Shown: positions 21,757-29,463 of the stretch, piece after piece
Layout: each line of letters starts with the position of its first letter
Position numbering within the stretch: the first letter of the stretch is position 1
Source: a bacterium
Lineage (GTDB): Bacteria; Pseudomonadota; Alphaproteobacteria; Rickettsiales; RI-342
Reading direction: 5' to 3'
Assembly (NCBI GenBank): GCA_016124905.1
Contig: WGMV01000007.1
Span: 1-53,076 of the forward strand
DNA: 53,076 bases
The notes under the pieces: model-generated
Told to the model about the DNA's origin: nothing
The model's input: only the letters and a program-made list of their open reading frames with translations
The model's database searches: none
Position numbers and translations under genes: made by a program

Positions 21757-22368
21757 ATGGTGGACATACCGTTGCTGATGTCTGCGCTGAATGCGCTGAA
21801 TGAATATGCCTATGAAGGGCAGTCCGCTCTGGATAGCCTGGCGGAGGATTCCCTCATGGTGGCCGAAAACCTTGCCGCCGAAGAGGACGACACGCCCGAG
21901 CTTCGCCATTGGCAAGGCTACATAGAAACCCATCTGCAAGGCCAGACGGCCATGTTTGCCACCATCCGTGCCGCACAGGCGGGAGAAGCGGTGGATGCCG
22001 CGCAATTGCGCGATGCCTGCCTGCGTATGGGCAGGTTTATTGAGGACGACATCCACAACACCCGTCAGAACATCGCCTTCTCCAACGACGAGATCGGCCA
22101 TATCGAACGTTTCGGCACGCCCATGGCCTTCATCGCCTCCATCATGGCGGAGCTGGAGCCATACGAGGATCTCGACGTCATCGGCCGCGCGGCCGAGGCA
22201 ATGTTCCACCCCGATACCGTGCTGACCGATGCACAGCGGACGGCAAAAACGGAAAAACACATCGAGGACGACATAAAAACCATTGAAAAAGATACGGACC
22301 ATCTGGCATGGCTGGTGTCGTTGCGGCAGGAATGGCAGCGAACCATTGCACCGCTTCTGGTGAAGTAA
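21757..22368 (+). CDS. Acidic helical orphan protein, related to the previous gene
   Basis: The 203-residue product is unrecognised, acidic, helical and apparently cytosolic. The core LRDACLRMGRFIEDDIH and the C-terminal IAPLL match the layout of the preceding gene, consistent with duplication and divergence. CGGAG precedes the ATG. The DUF3108 gene follows after 23 bases, so the orphan run may be co-transcribed with it. Confidence 0.7.
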   Translation: MVDIPLLMSALNALNEYAYEGQSALDSLAEDSLMVAENLAAEEDDTPELRHWQGYIETHLQGQTAMFATIRAAQAGEAVDAAQLRDACLRMGRFIEDDIHNTRQNIAFSNDEIGHIERFGTPMAFIASIMAELEPYEDLDVIGRAAEAMFHPDTVLTDAQRTAKTEKHIEDDIKTIEKDTDHLAWLVSLRQEWQRTIAPLLVK

Positions 22369-22391
22369 AAAGAAGTAAAAAAGGAAATCCT

Positions 22392-23150
22392 ATGAAGAAG
22401 TGGCGCCCCGTTCTGGGCATGGCCCTGTGCTGTTGCATCATGCCTGCCCACGCTGCCCAGCAGGGTGATTTCAGCGCCTACTGGAGCGGCATTCCCATCG
22501 CCAAATTCTCCCTGAGCGAAACCGACTCCGGCAACGATGCCCGCCTTGGCAGCTACATCAAAACGCGCGGTCTGGTGCAGTGGCTTTCGCCCTTCACCAA
22601 CGCTGCCTCCGCCCGGATAACCTGCGACAAGGCCGAAAAATGTCAGCCCGCGGGCTTTGAAAGCACCACGAAGATAGACGGCAAAACCAAGCGCGCCATC
22701 ATTCGCTACAGCGAAGGCGGCAAATTGCCCACCCGCATCGAGGACCCCAAATTCCCCAATGACGACCCGCCCGGCCAGCGCACCATGCCCACGCCCGAGC
22801 AACGGCACGATGCCGTGGACGGCCTTGGTTTTCTATGGCAGTTGCGTCGCAATCCACCCAAAATCGGCGAACCCGCCAAAAGCTGGAAGCTGTTTGACAG
22901 CAAGCGGCTTTACCATGTCACCGCCCATGCGTCCGATCTGGCCTGCCCGATGAAAGGCTGCCCGCCCAGCCACGCGGTGGAGCTTCACATAAAAGCCGTC
23001 GCCGGTTTCAGCGAAAAGGAAAATAAACGCTGGAACAGCAAACCCATGGACCCCGTCACCATCTGGTTCACCAGCGACAAGGAAGCCACCCCGCTCTTCA
23101 TGCGCGGCAAATTCATGGGTGGCGTGCTAACGGTCAAACCGGCCGATTAG
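22392..23150 (+). CDS. DUF3108 family exported protein
   Basis: The 252-residue protein begins with a signal peptide (MKKWRPVLGMALCCCIMPAHA, cleaved before AQQG). The mature part follows the DUF3108 plan: an early W-S-G-I-P-I-A strand, TRGLVQWLSP, a central pair of cysteines, and DAVDGLGFLWQLR. DUF3108 proteins are periplasmic or outer-membrane associated beta proteins of uncertain role. The ATG at 22392 has AAGGAA five bases before it. Its last 17 bases overlap the end of purN on the other strand. Confidence 0.8.
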   Translation: MKKWRPVLGMALCCCIMPAHAAQQGDFSAYWSGIPIAKFSLSETDSGNDARLGSYIKTRGLVQWLSPFTNAASARITCDKAEKCQPAGFESTTKIDGKTKRAIIRYSEGGKLPTRIEDPKFPNDDPPGQRTMPTPEQRHDAVDGLGFLWQLRRNPPKIGEPAKSWKLFDSKRLYHVTAHASDLACPMKGCPPSHAVELHIKAVAGFSEKENKRWNSKPMDPVTIWFTSDKEATPLFMRGKFMGGVLTVKPAD

Positions 23151-23721
23151 CCGTCTCAATAAGCGTTTTTAATGCCTCCGGATAAATCCGGTGCTCCTGC
23201 TCCAGCACCCGTGCGGCGAGTGTCTCCGGCGTATCACCCTCCAGCACGGGTACGGATGCCTGGGCGAGAATCGGCCCGCTATCCAGTTCCGCCGTCACCA
23301 GATGCACCGTGCACCCATGTTCCTTCACCCCGGCTTTCAGCGCCGCCTCATGCGTGTGCAGCCCTTTGAAGGCAGGCAGCAGGGAAGGGTGGATATTGAT
23401 GAGCCGGTTCTGCCAGTGCTCAACAAAACCCGGCGTCAGCAGCCTCATGAAACCCGCCAGGCACACCAGCTTCACGCCCGCCTGTTCCAGCCGCTCCGTC
23501 ATGGCGGCGTCGAAAGTCTCCCGCGTGGGAAAATCCCCATGCGCAATCACAGCGGTGGCAATGCCCTTTGCCTGCGCCCATACAAGCCCGGCTGCATCCG
23601 CTTTGTTACTGATGACAAGGGCGACACGCGCGGGATAATCATCCGCCGCGCAGGCATTCACCAGCGCCTGCATGTTGCTGCCGCGCCCGGAAATCAAAAT
23701 GCCAATGGGAAGTTTGCTCAT
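23134..23721 (-). CDS. purN: Phosphoribosylglycinamide formyltransferase
   Basis: PurN transfers a formyl group from 10-formyl-THF to GAR, the third step of IMP synthesis. The 195-residue product has the nucleotide loop ISGRGSNMQAL, the catalytic signature NIHPSLLPAFKG with the Asn and His, and the Asp in AELDSGPILAQ. The ATG at 23721 overlaps the stop of the small upstream gene (ATGA), indicating translational coupling. The order purM, small gene, purN on the minus strand is a purine operon with an insertion. Confidence 0.96.
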   Translation of the reverse strand: MSKLPIGILISGRGSNMQALVNACAADDYPARVALVISNKADAAGLVWAQAKGIATAVIAHGDFPTRETFDAAMTERLEQAGVKLVCLAGFMRLLTPGFVEHWQNRLINIHPSLLPAFKGLHTHEAALKAGVKEHGCTVHLVTAELDSGPILAQASVPVLEGDTPETLAARVLEQEHRIYPEALKTLIETANRPV

Positions 23722-23924
23722 ATGCGAAAAATCAGTTTCACCATCAGCCGCAACACGGTGAGCCATACGGGCGACCAGAGCCAGATGGTCGTGCCGTCGC
23801 CCGGGTGCTTCAGCAGCAGGTCATAAAAAAATTGCCGCGCATTGCCATGGTCAGTGCCAAGCCATTGCACCACCATGTAAATGAATACGGCCAGCGTATT
23901 GAGACTTAGCAGGCGGTTCCACAT
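23718..23924 (-). CDS. Small membrane protein between purM and purN
   Basis: This 68-residue frame has hydrophobic segments at residues about 9-22 (LAVFIYMVVQWLG) and 48-66 (WLWSPVWLTVLRLMVKLIF). GGAGGG sits five bases before the ATG at 23924, and its TGA overlaps the purN start. It begins 15 bases after purM. The strong ribosome binding site and coupling argue that it is translated. I do not recognise a family. Confidence 0.7.
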   Translation of the reverse strand: MWNRLLSLNTLAVFIYMVVQWLGTDHGNARQFFYDLLLKHPGDGTTIWLWSPVWLTVLRLMVKLIFRI

Positions 23925-23939
23925 CACACCCTCCTTCTG

Positions 23940-24983
23940 TTATGCCACGGTCACCGCTTCCGCGCCGCGCGTGGTAATCTGGCCGAGGGAGAAGGGCGCT
24001 TCGCCATGGGCCTTCAGCACGCCCGTCACTTCGGCTTCCTTGGCCGCTTCCACCACCAGCACCATGCCCACGCCGCTGTTGAAGGTCAGCCACATATCGC
24101 GGTCGGAAATGCCGCCCGCCTCGCGCAGCCATTCAAACACCGGCAGTTTCGGCAGTGCGCTCCGGGTGAGCCTGGCGCCCAGTTCCGGCGTCAGCACCCG
24201 TGGGATATTTTCCAGCAGCCCGCCACCCGTGATATGCGCCAGCGCCTTCACATGCCCGGTCTTGATGGCCGCCAGGCAGGGCTTCACATAAAGCCGGGTC
24301 GGCTCCAGCAGCGCTTCGCCCAGTTTTTTGCCCGGCAAAAACGGCGCGGGGGACTGCACGTCCAGCCCCTTGTCCTTCATGATCTTGCGCACCAGCGAAA
24401 ACCCGTTGGAATGCACGCCCGATGACGGCAGGCCGATCAGCGCATCCCCCGGTGTGATATTCTGCCTGCGCGGCAGGATGCGGCTGCGCTCCACCACGCC
24501 CACGCAAAAACCCGCCAGGTCGTAATCCCCGTCATGATACATGCCCGGCATTTCCGCCGTCTCGCCGCCCACCAGCGCGCATCCGGACTGTTTGCATCCT
24601 TCGGCAATGCCCGCAATCACGCTCGCGGCCTCCTGCACCTTCAGTTTGCCGGTGGCGAAATAATCGAGGAAGAAAAGCGGCTCCGCTCCCTGAGCCAGCA
24701 GATCGTTGACGCACATGGCCACCAGGTCGATGCCCACCGTATGGTGAATGCCGCTGTCGATCGCCAGCCTGAGCTTGGTGCCCACCCCGTCCGTGCCGGA
24801 AACGAGAATAGGGTCCTGATATCCGAGCGCTTTAAGGTCAAACAGCGCGCCGAATCCACCAATCCCGTCCATGGAACCCACCCGGCGCGTGGCCGCCGCC
24901 AGCGGCTTGATGGCATCCACCAGGGCATTGCCCGCGTCGATATCCACACCCGCTTGTGCGTATAACCCTTTGCTGGCAACCAT
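23940..24983 (-). CDS. purM: Phosphoribosylformylglycinamidine cyclo-ligase
   Basis: PurM (AIR synthetase) closes the imidazole ring in purine synthesis using ATP. The 347-residue product is full length, with [15 protein letters not shown], the [19 protein letters not shown] core, [11 protein letters not shown], and [15 protein letters not shown] near the C-terminus. GAGG precedes the ATG at 24983. It leads the purM-orphan-purN operon and is divergent from the DUF2066 gene across a region dominated by a long palindrome. Confidence 0.97.
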   Translation of the reverse strand: MVASKGLYAQAGVDIDAGNALVDAIKPLAAATRRVGSMDGIGGFGALFDLKALGYQDPILVSGTDGVGTKLRLAIDSGIHHTVGIDLVAMCVNDLLAQGAEPLFFLDYFATGKLKVQEAASVIAGIAEGCKQSGCALVGGETAEMPGMYHDGDYDLAGFCVGVVERSRILPRRQNITPGDALIGLPSSGVHSNGFSLVRKIMKDKGLDVQSPAPFLPGKKLGEALLEPTRLYVKPCLAAIKTGHVKALAHITGGGLLENIPRVLTPELGARLTRSALPKLPVFEWLREAGGISDRDMWLTFNSGVGMVLVVEAAKEAEVTGVLKAHGEAPFSLGQITTRGAEAVTVA

Positions 24984-25011
24984 GGAATCCTCACTTCACG
25001 TTTTGAGTCGT

Positions 25012-25157
25012 TTTACTGAATGATGGGATGGATATGCGAGGAGATTTGGTTCAGTGATACAAGGCTTATTTTTCCGCATAGGATGCCTATGTGGAAGAAA
25101 TAAGCCTTGTATCACTGGACCCAATATACCGCATAGCATGTGCCATCATTCAGTAAA
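25012..25157. repeat. 146-bp imperfect palindrome between purM and the DUF2066 gene
   Basis: The outer arms TTTACTGAATGATGG (25012-25026) and CCATCATTCAGTAAA (25143-25157) are perfect. The inner arms AGTGATACAAGGCTTATTT (25053-25071) and AAATAAGCCTTGTATCACT (25098-25116) are also perfect and continue through TTCCGCATAGG/CCTATGTGGAA to a 3-base loop. The 26-base connectors between the two arm sets are themselves partly complementary. The whole forms one long hairpin on either strand or a cruciform. Confidence 0.9.
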
Positions 25158-25246
25158 TCGACGATTAAGTCTGTACAAGCCCGCATCAGGCCGTAAAATA
25201 TTTGGAAACGGAACGGCGTATAGCACGGGCAGGGGCAGTAAACTAC

Positions 25247-26854
25247 ATGGAAATCAGGGCGATTTGCAGCAAAATCTGGCATTGCGCGGCCTTTGCCCTG
25301 CTGGCGCTGGCGTTCCTGGCCCATTCCGCCCTCGCGTGGGATGCCTACACCGCCCAGAAGGTTGAAGGCTTTGCCCAGGGCGCCAATGCCACCGAGGCCC
25401 GCGCCAAAGCCATGGAGCAGGCCGAGAAAAAGGCCTTCGAGAAAATCGCTTCCCAGCTGCAGCTGGGCGATCCGGGCAAATTCTCCAACCTCTCGTCGGA
25501 CCAGATCAGCCGCATGGTCTCCGGCTATGAGGTGGTGGAGGAACAGCCGGGGCAGGGAACCTACCGCACCGTGGTGCACATCACCTTCAGCCCGGCACAG
25601 ATTCGCGCCGTCACCGGCGTGACCCCGCGCCCCATCGCCCCGCCGCCGGAAGTCGTGGCCGCCGAGGCTGAAGCCAAGGCCAAACGCGCGGCCGATGCTG
25701 CGCAGAAAGCCGCCCAAACGGCCAATGATGCCATGCCGAACGACAAGGCAAAAGCCGACATGGCCGCCTCGGTCGCCGAGGAAGCCAAGAAAATGAACGA
25801 GCCCGGCACCCCGCTCGCCAGGGCGACCGAGGCCGCCAAGGCAGAACTCGCCAAAAAAGGCCCGGCCAATGAGATTCCCACCCCCTCCGGCACGCCCATC
25901 CTGCAGGCCTCCCAGCTCACCAAGCTGGAGCCCGTGCACAAGGTAAAGGACGTGAAGGATAACGGCCCCGTTCCATCCCAGCCCGCACCGTTTGAGGAGT
26001 CGCACTCCCTGTCTTCCATGGAAGACACGATGCAAAAGCTCGCCGCGCCCAAGGCGCCGCCCCCGCCGCCGCCGCCGCCCACGCCGGAAAGCGCCCGCCG
26101 TATGGGCGTGCTGCTGTTGCCCGTGCTGCATGCTGGTGACCAGGCGCTTTTGTGGGAAGACACCAATGCCTGGCGCGCAGCCTGGCAGCGTCAGCCGCTG
26201 GCTTCCAGCCGCCCGGCGCTCATCCTCCCCTATGGCGATGCCGACGACGTCGCCCAGCTGGACCTGGGGCAAATCGAACGGGGTGACCGTTCCGGCCTGC
26301 GCCTGTTGAGCGCGCGCTACGGCGCGTCCGAGGCCCTGCTGATGGATGCCACCCTGGTCCGCCTCTCGGCGGGCAATCAGCTTCAGGTAAAGCTCATCCC
26401 GCTTGATATGGGCGTCACGCCGCGCATGGCGGCGGCGCAATTTGCCGTTTCCAGCGCCGAGCATCCCGGCAAACTGATGGACATGGCCGTGGTGGATTCC
26501 CTCAAGCGCATGAGTCAGCCCGGCAGCTTGGTGAAAATGGCCGAAGCCGCCGCCAAACGTGCCAGCGTGGCGCCTGCGCCCACGCCGGGCGCCAGCGGAC
26601 AGCCGGAAAAAATCAAGGTCGTCGTACCGCTCACCAGCATGCTGCAATGGGTGCGCATCCGGCAGGGGCTGGAAAGCATGCCCGAGGTTGGCCGGGTGGA
26701 GATCATCGCCATGTCTCCCAGCCAGGCCGACATATGGGTGGACTTGAAAACATCGGCGAATCAGTTTAGTCAGGCGCTTGGCGCACGCGGGTACGAATGC
26801 CTCCCGCGCGAGGGCTATTGGATTTTGAAGCCTGAAACCGCTGCTTCGCGATAA
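25247..26854 (+). CDS. DUF2066 family exported protein
   Basis: The 535-residue product starts with a signal peptide ending in LALAFLAHSALA before WDAY. Residues about 30-125 match the DUF2066 N-terminal region (a repeated A-x-A-x-x-A-E-x-K-A-F pattern). An Ala/Lys-rich, probably coiled segment and a run of eight prolines near residue 285 follow, then a C-terminal domain starting MGVLLLPVLHAGDQALLWED. In gammaproteobacteria DUF2066 genes sit beside purM, a PerM-type permease and hda, as here. The internal low-complexity segment is longer than in the relatives I know. ATG at 25247 is chosen to start the signal peptide. Confidence 0.8.
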   Translation: MEIRAICSKIWHCAAFALLALAFLAHSALAWDAYTAQKVEGFAQGANATEARAKAMEQAEKKAFEKIASQLQLGDPGKFSNLSSDQISRMVSGYEVVEEQPGQGTYRTVVHITFSPAQIRAVTGVTPRPIAPPPEVVAAEAEAKAKRAADAAQKAAQTANDAMPNDKAKADMAASVAEEAKKMNEPGTPLARATEAAKAELAKKGPANEIPTPSGTPILQASQLTKLEPVHKVKDVKDNGPVPSQPAPFEESHSLSSMEDTMQKLAAPKAPPPPPPPPTPESARRMGVLLLPVLHAGDQALLWEDTNAWRAAWQRQPLASSRPALILPYGDADDVAQLDLGQIERGDRSGLRLLSARYGASEALLMDATLVRLSAGNQLQVKLIPLDMGVTPRMAAAQFAVSSAEHPGKLMDMAVVDSLKRMSQPGSLVKMAEAAAKRASVAPAPTPGASGQPEKIKVVVPLTSMLQWVRIRQGLESMPEVGRVEIIAMSPSQADIWVDLKTSANQFSQALGARGYECLPREGYWILKPETAASR

Positions 26855-26875
26855 GCAGCTTTCCTGGAGCCACGC

Positions 26876-27991
26876 ATGCCCGCAAAATCTTCCAGCCAAA
26901 CCAAGACGCGCCTGCCCTGGTGGGGCGTTGCCGCCTTCTGGATCGGGCTTGCCCTGGCGGTCATCTGGCTGCTCGGCGCGTTGAAATCCATCCTGCTCCC
27001 CTTCGTGGCGGGCACGCTGCTGGCCTATTTGCTCGACCCCTGGGTAGACCATCTGGAAAAACGCCGCTGGAGGCGCTCAAGCGCTACGGCGGTGGTGCTG
27101 GGCGGTGTCTTTACCCTCTTTGTGCTGGCCATGGTGCTTATCCTTCCACCGCTGGTGGAGCAGCTTGGCAATTTTGTCGCCGCCCTGCCCGAGATGGTGG
27201 ATAAAATCCGTCAGCTGATGGACGAGCCCTTGCAGCAGGCCATGGATAAGATCCGCGCCACCGGCTATGTCGGCGTCAGCAAGCAGCTGGGCACGGCCAT
27301 TTCCTCCCAAGGCACCAAAATCGCCGCAGTGATGACCGAGATGGTCGGCGGCCTTTGGCATTCCGGTCTGGCCTTTCTGAACATCCTGTCCCTGCTGCTC
27401 ATCACGCCGCTGGTTGCCTTCTACTTCCTGCGCGATTGGGATGTGATGAAAGCCAAACTGGACGAGCTGCTGCCGCGCCGCCATGCCGATACCGTTCGGC
27501 GGTTGATGCATGAGTCCGACTATGTGCTTTCCGGTTTCATCCGCGGGCAGATGAACGTATGCCTGATTCTCGGCGTCTATTACGCGTTGGCGCTCACCAT
27601 CGCCGGGCTGCCTTATGCGTTGCTCATCGGCCTGGTGGCGGGCTTTCTGGCGTTTATTCCCTATATCGGCACGGCCACCGGCCTGCTCACCGGCATGGCG
27701 GTGGCCTGGTTCCACGCACACAACTGGCAATATGTCGCCGTGGTGGCCTGCATTTTCGGCGCCGCCCAGCTGGTGGAAGGCAATTTCCTGACGCCACGCA
27801 TCGTGGGTGAGAAGGTCGGCCTGCATCCGGTATGGGTGATGTTCGGCATGCTCGCGGGCGGCGCGCTGCTCGGGCTCGTCGGGGTGCTGATCGCCGTGCC
27901 GACCGCCGCCGTCATCGGCGTGCTGGTGCGTTTTGCCATCGCGCAATACAAGCAAAGCCAGCTTTACCTTGGGGAAGGCCGCCGTGGCTAG
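26876..27991 (+). CDS. AI-2E family transporter (PerM-like)
   Basis: The 371-residue protein has the AI-2E/PerM topology: two N-terminal helices around residues 13-55, another near 65-90, a polar periplasmic segment, and a C-terminal bundle with the family stretch LPYALLIGLVAGFLAFIPYIG and EGNFLTPRIVGEKVGLHPVW. CTGGAG precedes the ATG, 21 bases after the DUF2066 stop. Its TAG stop forms the first three bases of the long palindrome that runs into hda. Substrate cannot be inferred; family members include autoinducer exporters and sodium/proton antiporters. Confidence 0.88.
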   Translation: MPAKSSSQTKTRLPWWGVAAFWIGLALAVIWLLGALKSILLPFVAGTLLAYLLDPWVDHLEKRRWRRSSATAVVLGGVFTLFVLAMVLILPPLVEQLGNFVAALPEMVDKIRQLMDEPLQQAMDKIRATGYVGVSKQLGTAISSQGTKIAAVMTEMVGGLWHSGLAFLNILSLLLITPLVAFYFLRDWDVMKAKLDELLPRRHADTVRRLMHESDYVLSGFIRGQMNVCLILGVYYALALTIAGLPYALLIGLVAGFLAFIPYIGTATGLLTGMAVAWFHAHNWQYVAVVACIFGAAQLVEGNFLTPRIVGEKVGLHPVWVMFGMLAGGALLGLVGVLIAVPTAAVIGVLVRFAIAQYKQSQLYLGEGRRG

Positions 27992-28154
27992 GGGTAAGAC
28001 TCATAAACGCCACCATTTATGTGCGAGTGTCCGTTTGAGAGATGGGCGCTCAAGGCGCGCAGGGAATAGCTGGAACCTATTTACAAGCGCCTTGAGCGCT
28101 CAGATCCAAACAGACGCCGCACAGAAATGGTGGCGTTTATGAGTCTTACCCCTA
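27989..28154. repeat. 166-bp palindrome spanning the perM stop and hda start codons
   Basis: Perfect 30-bp arms lie at 27989-28018 and 28125-28154, beginning TAGGGGTAAGACTC and ending GAGTCTTACCCCTA. Inside, GCGCTCAAGGCGC pairs with GCGCCTTGAGCGC, and the connector between the arm sets is also largely complementary (for example GTCCGTTTG against CAAACAGAC). The 5' arm contains the perM stop codon. The 3' arm contains the hda ATG (28139) and its first five codons. In RNA this would bury the hda start in a long stem. Confidence 0.92.
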
Positions 28155-28831
28155 AGCAGATGGCCTTTGAATTTTCGCATGTGGCGAGTTACCGGCCGGA
28201 CGATTTCATCGTCAGCGAGGGCAACCGCGAGGCCTATGCCTGGGTGGAAGGCTGGCCGGAAGCCTGGCCCACCTACGGCCTGGTCATCACCGGCGCCAAG
28301 GGCACGGGCAAAACGCACCTGGCCCATATCTGGGCGGCGCACAGCGGCGCGCGCTGGCTCGATACCTCCATGCTGACGGGCGACCTTCAGCAACTGCTGC
28401 AGCGTCATCGCCGCTGGGTGCTGGACGGGCTTGAAACCTGGCCGGATCTCTACAGCGAACCCGCCTGGGAACAATTGCTCTTCCATTTCCTCAACCTGCT
28501 TTCCACCGTGGATGGCTCACTGCTCATCACCAGCACGGTGGCGCCCGCGCACATGCGCATCAACCTGCCGGATCTCGCCTCGCGCCTGCGCATGCTGCCG
28601 GTCGCCAGCATGGAAAGCGCCGATGATTCCGAGCTGGCGCAACTGTTGCTCAAGCTGCTGCACGACCGGCAGTGGCATCTCTCGCAGGAGGCCGCCGCGG
28701 CGCTGCTATCCTGTGCCGAGCGCACGCCTTCCGGCGTGCAGTCCGCCGTGGAACTGCTGGAATCCCGCCTGTCGGCCAAGCCGCCGCGAACCATCACCCC
28801 ATCCATGGTGCGTCTATGGCTCGATGCCTGA
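28139..28831 (+). CDS. hda: Hda-type DnaA regulatory inactivator
   Basis: The 230-residue protein is a DnaA-like AAA+ domain without the DNA-binding domain. It starts with a clamp-binding hexapeptide, QMAFEF (residues 7-12), matching the Hda motif that contacts DnaN. Walker A is GAKGTGKTH (52-60). The Walker B position reads WVLDGLE, lacking the second acid, as in some Hda proteins. Hda with the DNA-loaded clamp stimulates ATP hydrolysis by DnaA and so limits re-initiation. No ribosome binding site is visible and the start lies in the palindrome. An ATG at 28127 is also in frame, but 28139 starts just before the clamp motif. The next gene overlaps by 16 bases. Confidence 0.88.
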   Translation: MSLTPKQMAFEFSHVASYRPDDFIVSEGNREAYAWVEGWPEAWPTYGLVITGAKGTGKTHLAHIWAAHSGARWLDTSMLTGDLQQLLQRHRRWVLDGLETWPDLYSEPAWEQLLFHFLNLLSTVDGSLLITSTVAPAHMRINLPDLASRLRMLPVASMESADDSELAQLLLKLLHDRQWHLSQEAAAALLSCAERTPSGVQSAVELLESRLSAKPPRTITPSMVRLWLDA

Positions 28832-29352
28832 TCCGCAGGGTAGCGTTACTACTCATGTTCATGCTCTCTGCACCGGCATGGGCGCAAACGGACAAGGCGG
28901 CGGTGGAGCTTCCCGCCTTTGATGAGAACATGCTGCCCGCGGCTACCCCGGCAAAAGCACCCGCGCCTGTCGCTTTGCCGGAGGAAACCAAGCCAAAATC
29001 CAAACCCGCCGATGACGAGGAAGAAGCCACCGAGGATCCCTCCAACAAGGAGATCAATGCCGCGCTTCTCTACGACATGTGCAGCGACGACCGCCCCGCG
29101 AGCCTGAGCCAGTGCCATGCCTATCTTGGCGGCCAGTGGGAGCTGATGAGCTGGATGGGCCTGAGCAATTTCAACATCTGCCCACCTAGGCAGGGTGTCA
29201 CGCTGGAAATGCTGCGCCAGCTTGTCGTCCGCTGGCTGGAAAAAACCCAGGGCGCGGAGGCGCTTCCCCGTGCCGAGGCCTTGATGCGCACCATGCGCTT
29301 TTATTACGGCTGCCCCCAGTCACGCGCCACGGCAAAACCGCGCCGCAAGTGA
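28816..29352 (+). CDS. Rap1a/Tai-like exported protein
   Basis: The 178-residue product has a signal peptide (cleaved after APAWA, before QTDK), a Pro/Ala/Lys linker with an acidic DDEEEATED stretch, and a C-terminal domain with the Rap1a/Tai pattern: LLYDMCS, a Cys in SQCHAYLGG, NICPPRQGVT, then a helix and a final YYGCP cysteine. The four cysteines would pair in the periplasm. Characterised members are immunity proteins against type VI effectors, but many chromosomal copies have no effector nearby, as here. The gene overlaps hda by 16 bases. Confidence 0.7.
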   Translation: MARCLIRRVALLLMFMLSAPAWAQTDKAAVELPAFDENMLPAATPAKAPAPVALPEETKPKSKPADDEEEATEDPSNKEINAALLYDMCSDDRPASLSQCHAYLGGQWELMSWMGLSNFNICPPRQGVTLEMLRQLVVRWLEKTQGAEALPRAEALMRTMRFYYGCPQSRATAKPRRK

Positions 29353-29386
29353 TTGCCGCGCAAGCGCATTTTCGCTGCGCCGCAAC

Positions 29387-29456
29387 ATGGTTCCGTCACA
29401 AAACTTTCACTGGCGGAACCATTCCGAAAGAGTAGATTTTCCCCAAATTTTAGGGG
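29387..29456 (+). promoter_or_regulatory. Inverted repeats in the aminotransferase leader
   Basis: ATGGTTCCG (29387-29395) and CGGAACCAT (29414-29422) are perfect inverted arms with an 18-base spacer. Closer to the start, CCCC and GGGG at 29441-29456 flank AAATTTTA and include the AGGGGAG ribosome binding site. Pairing of this second element would mask it. Either may be an operator or a translational control hairpin. Confidence 0.45.
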
Positions 29457-29463
29457 AGTAACC

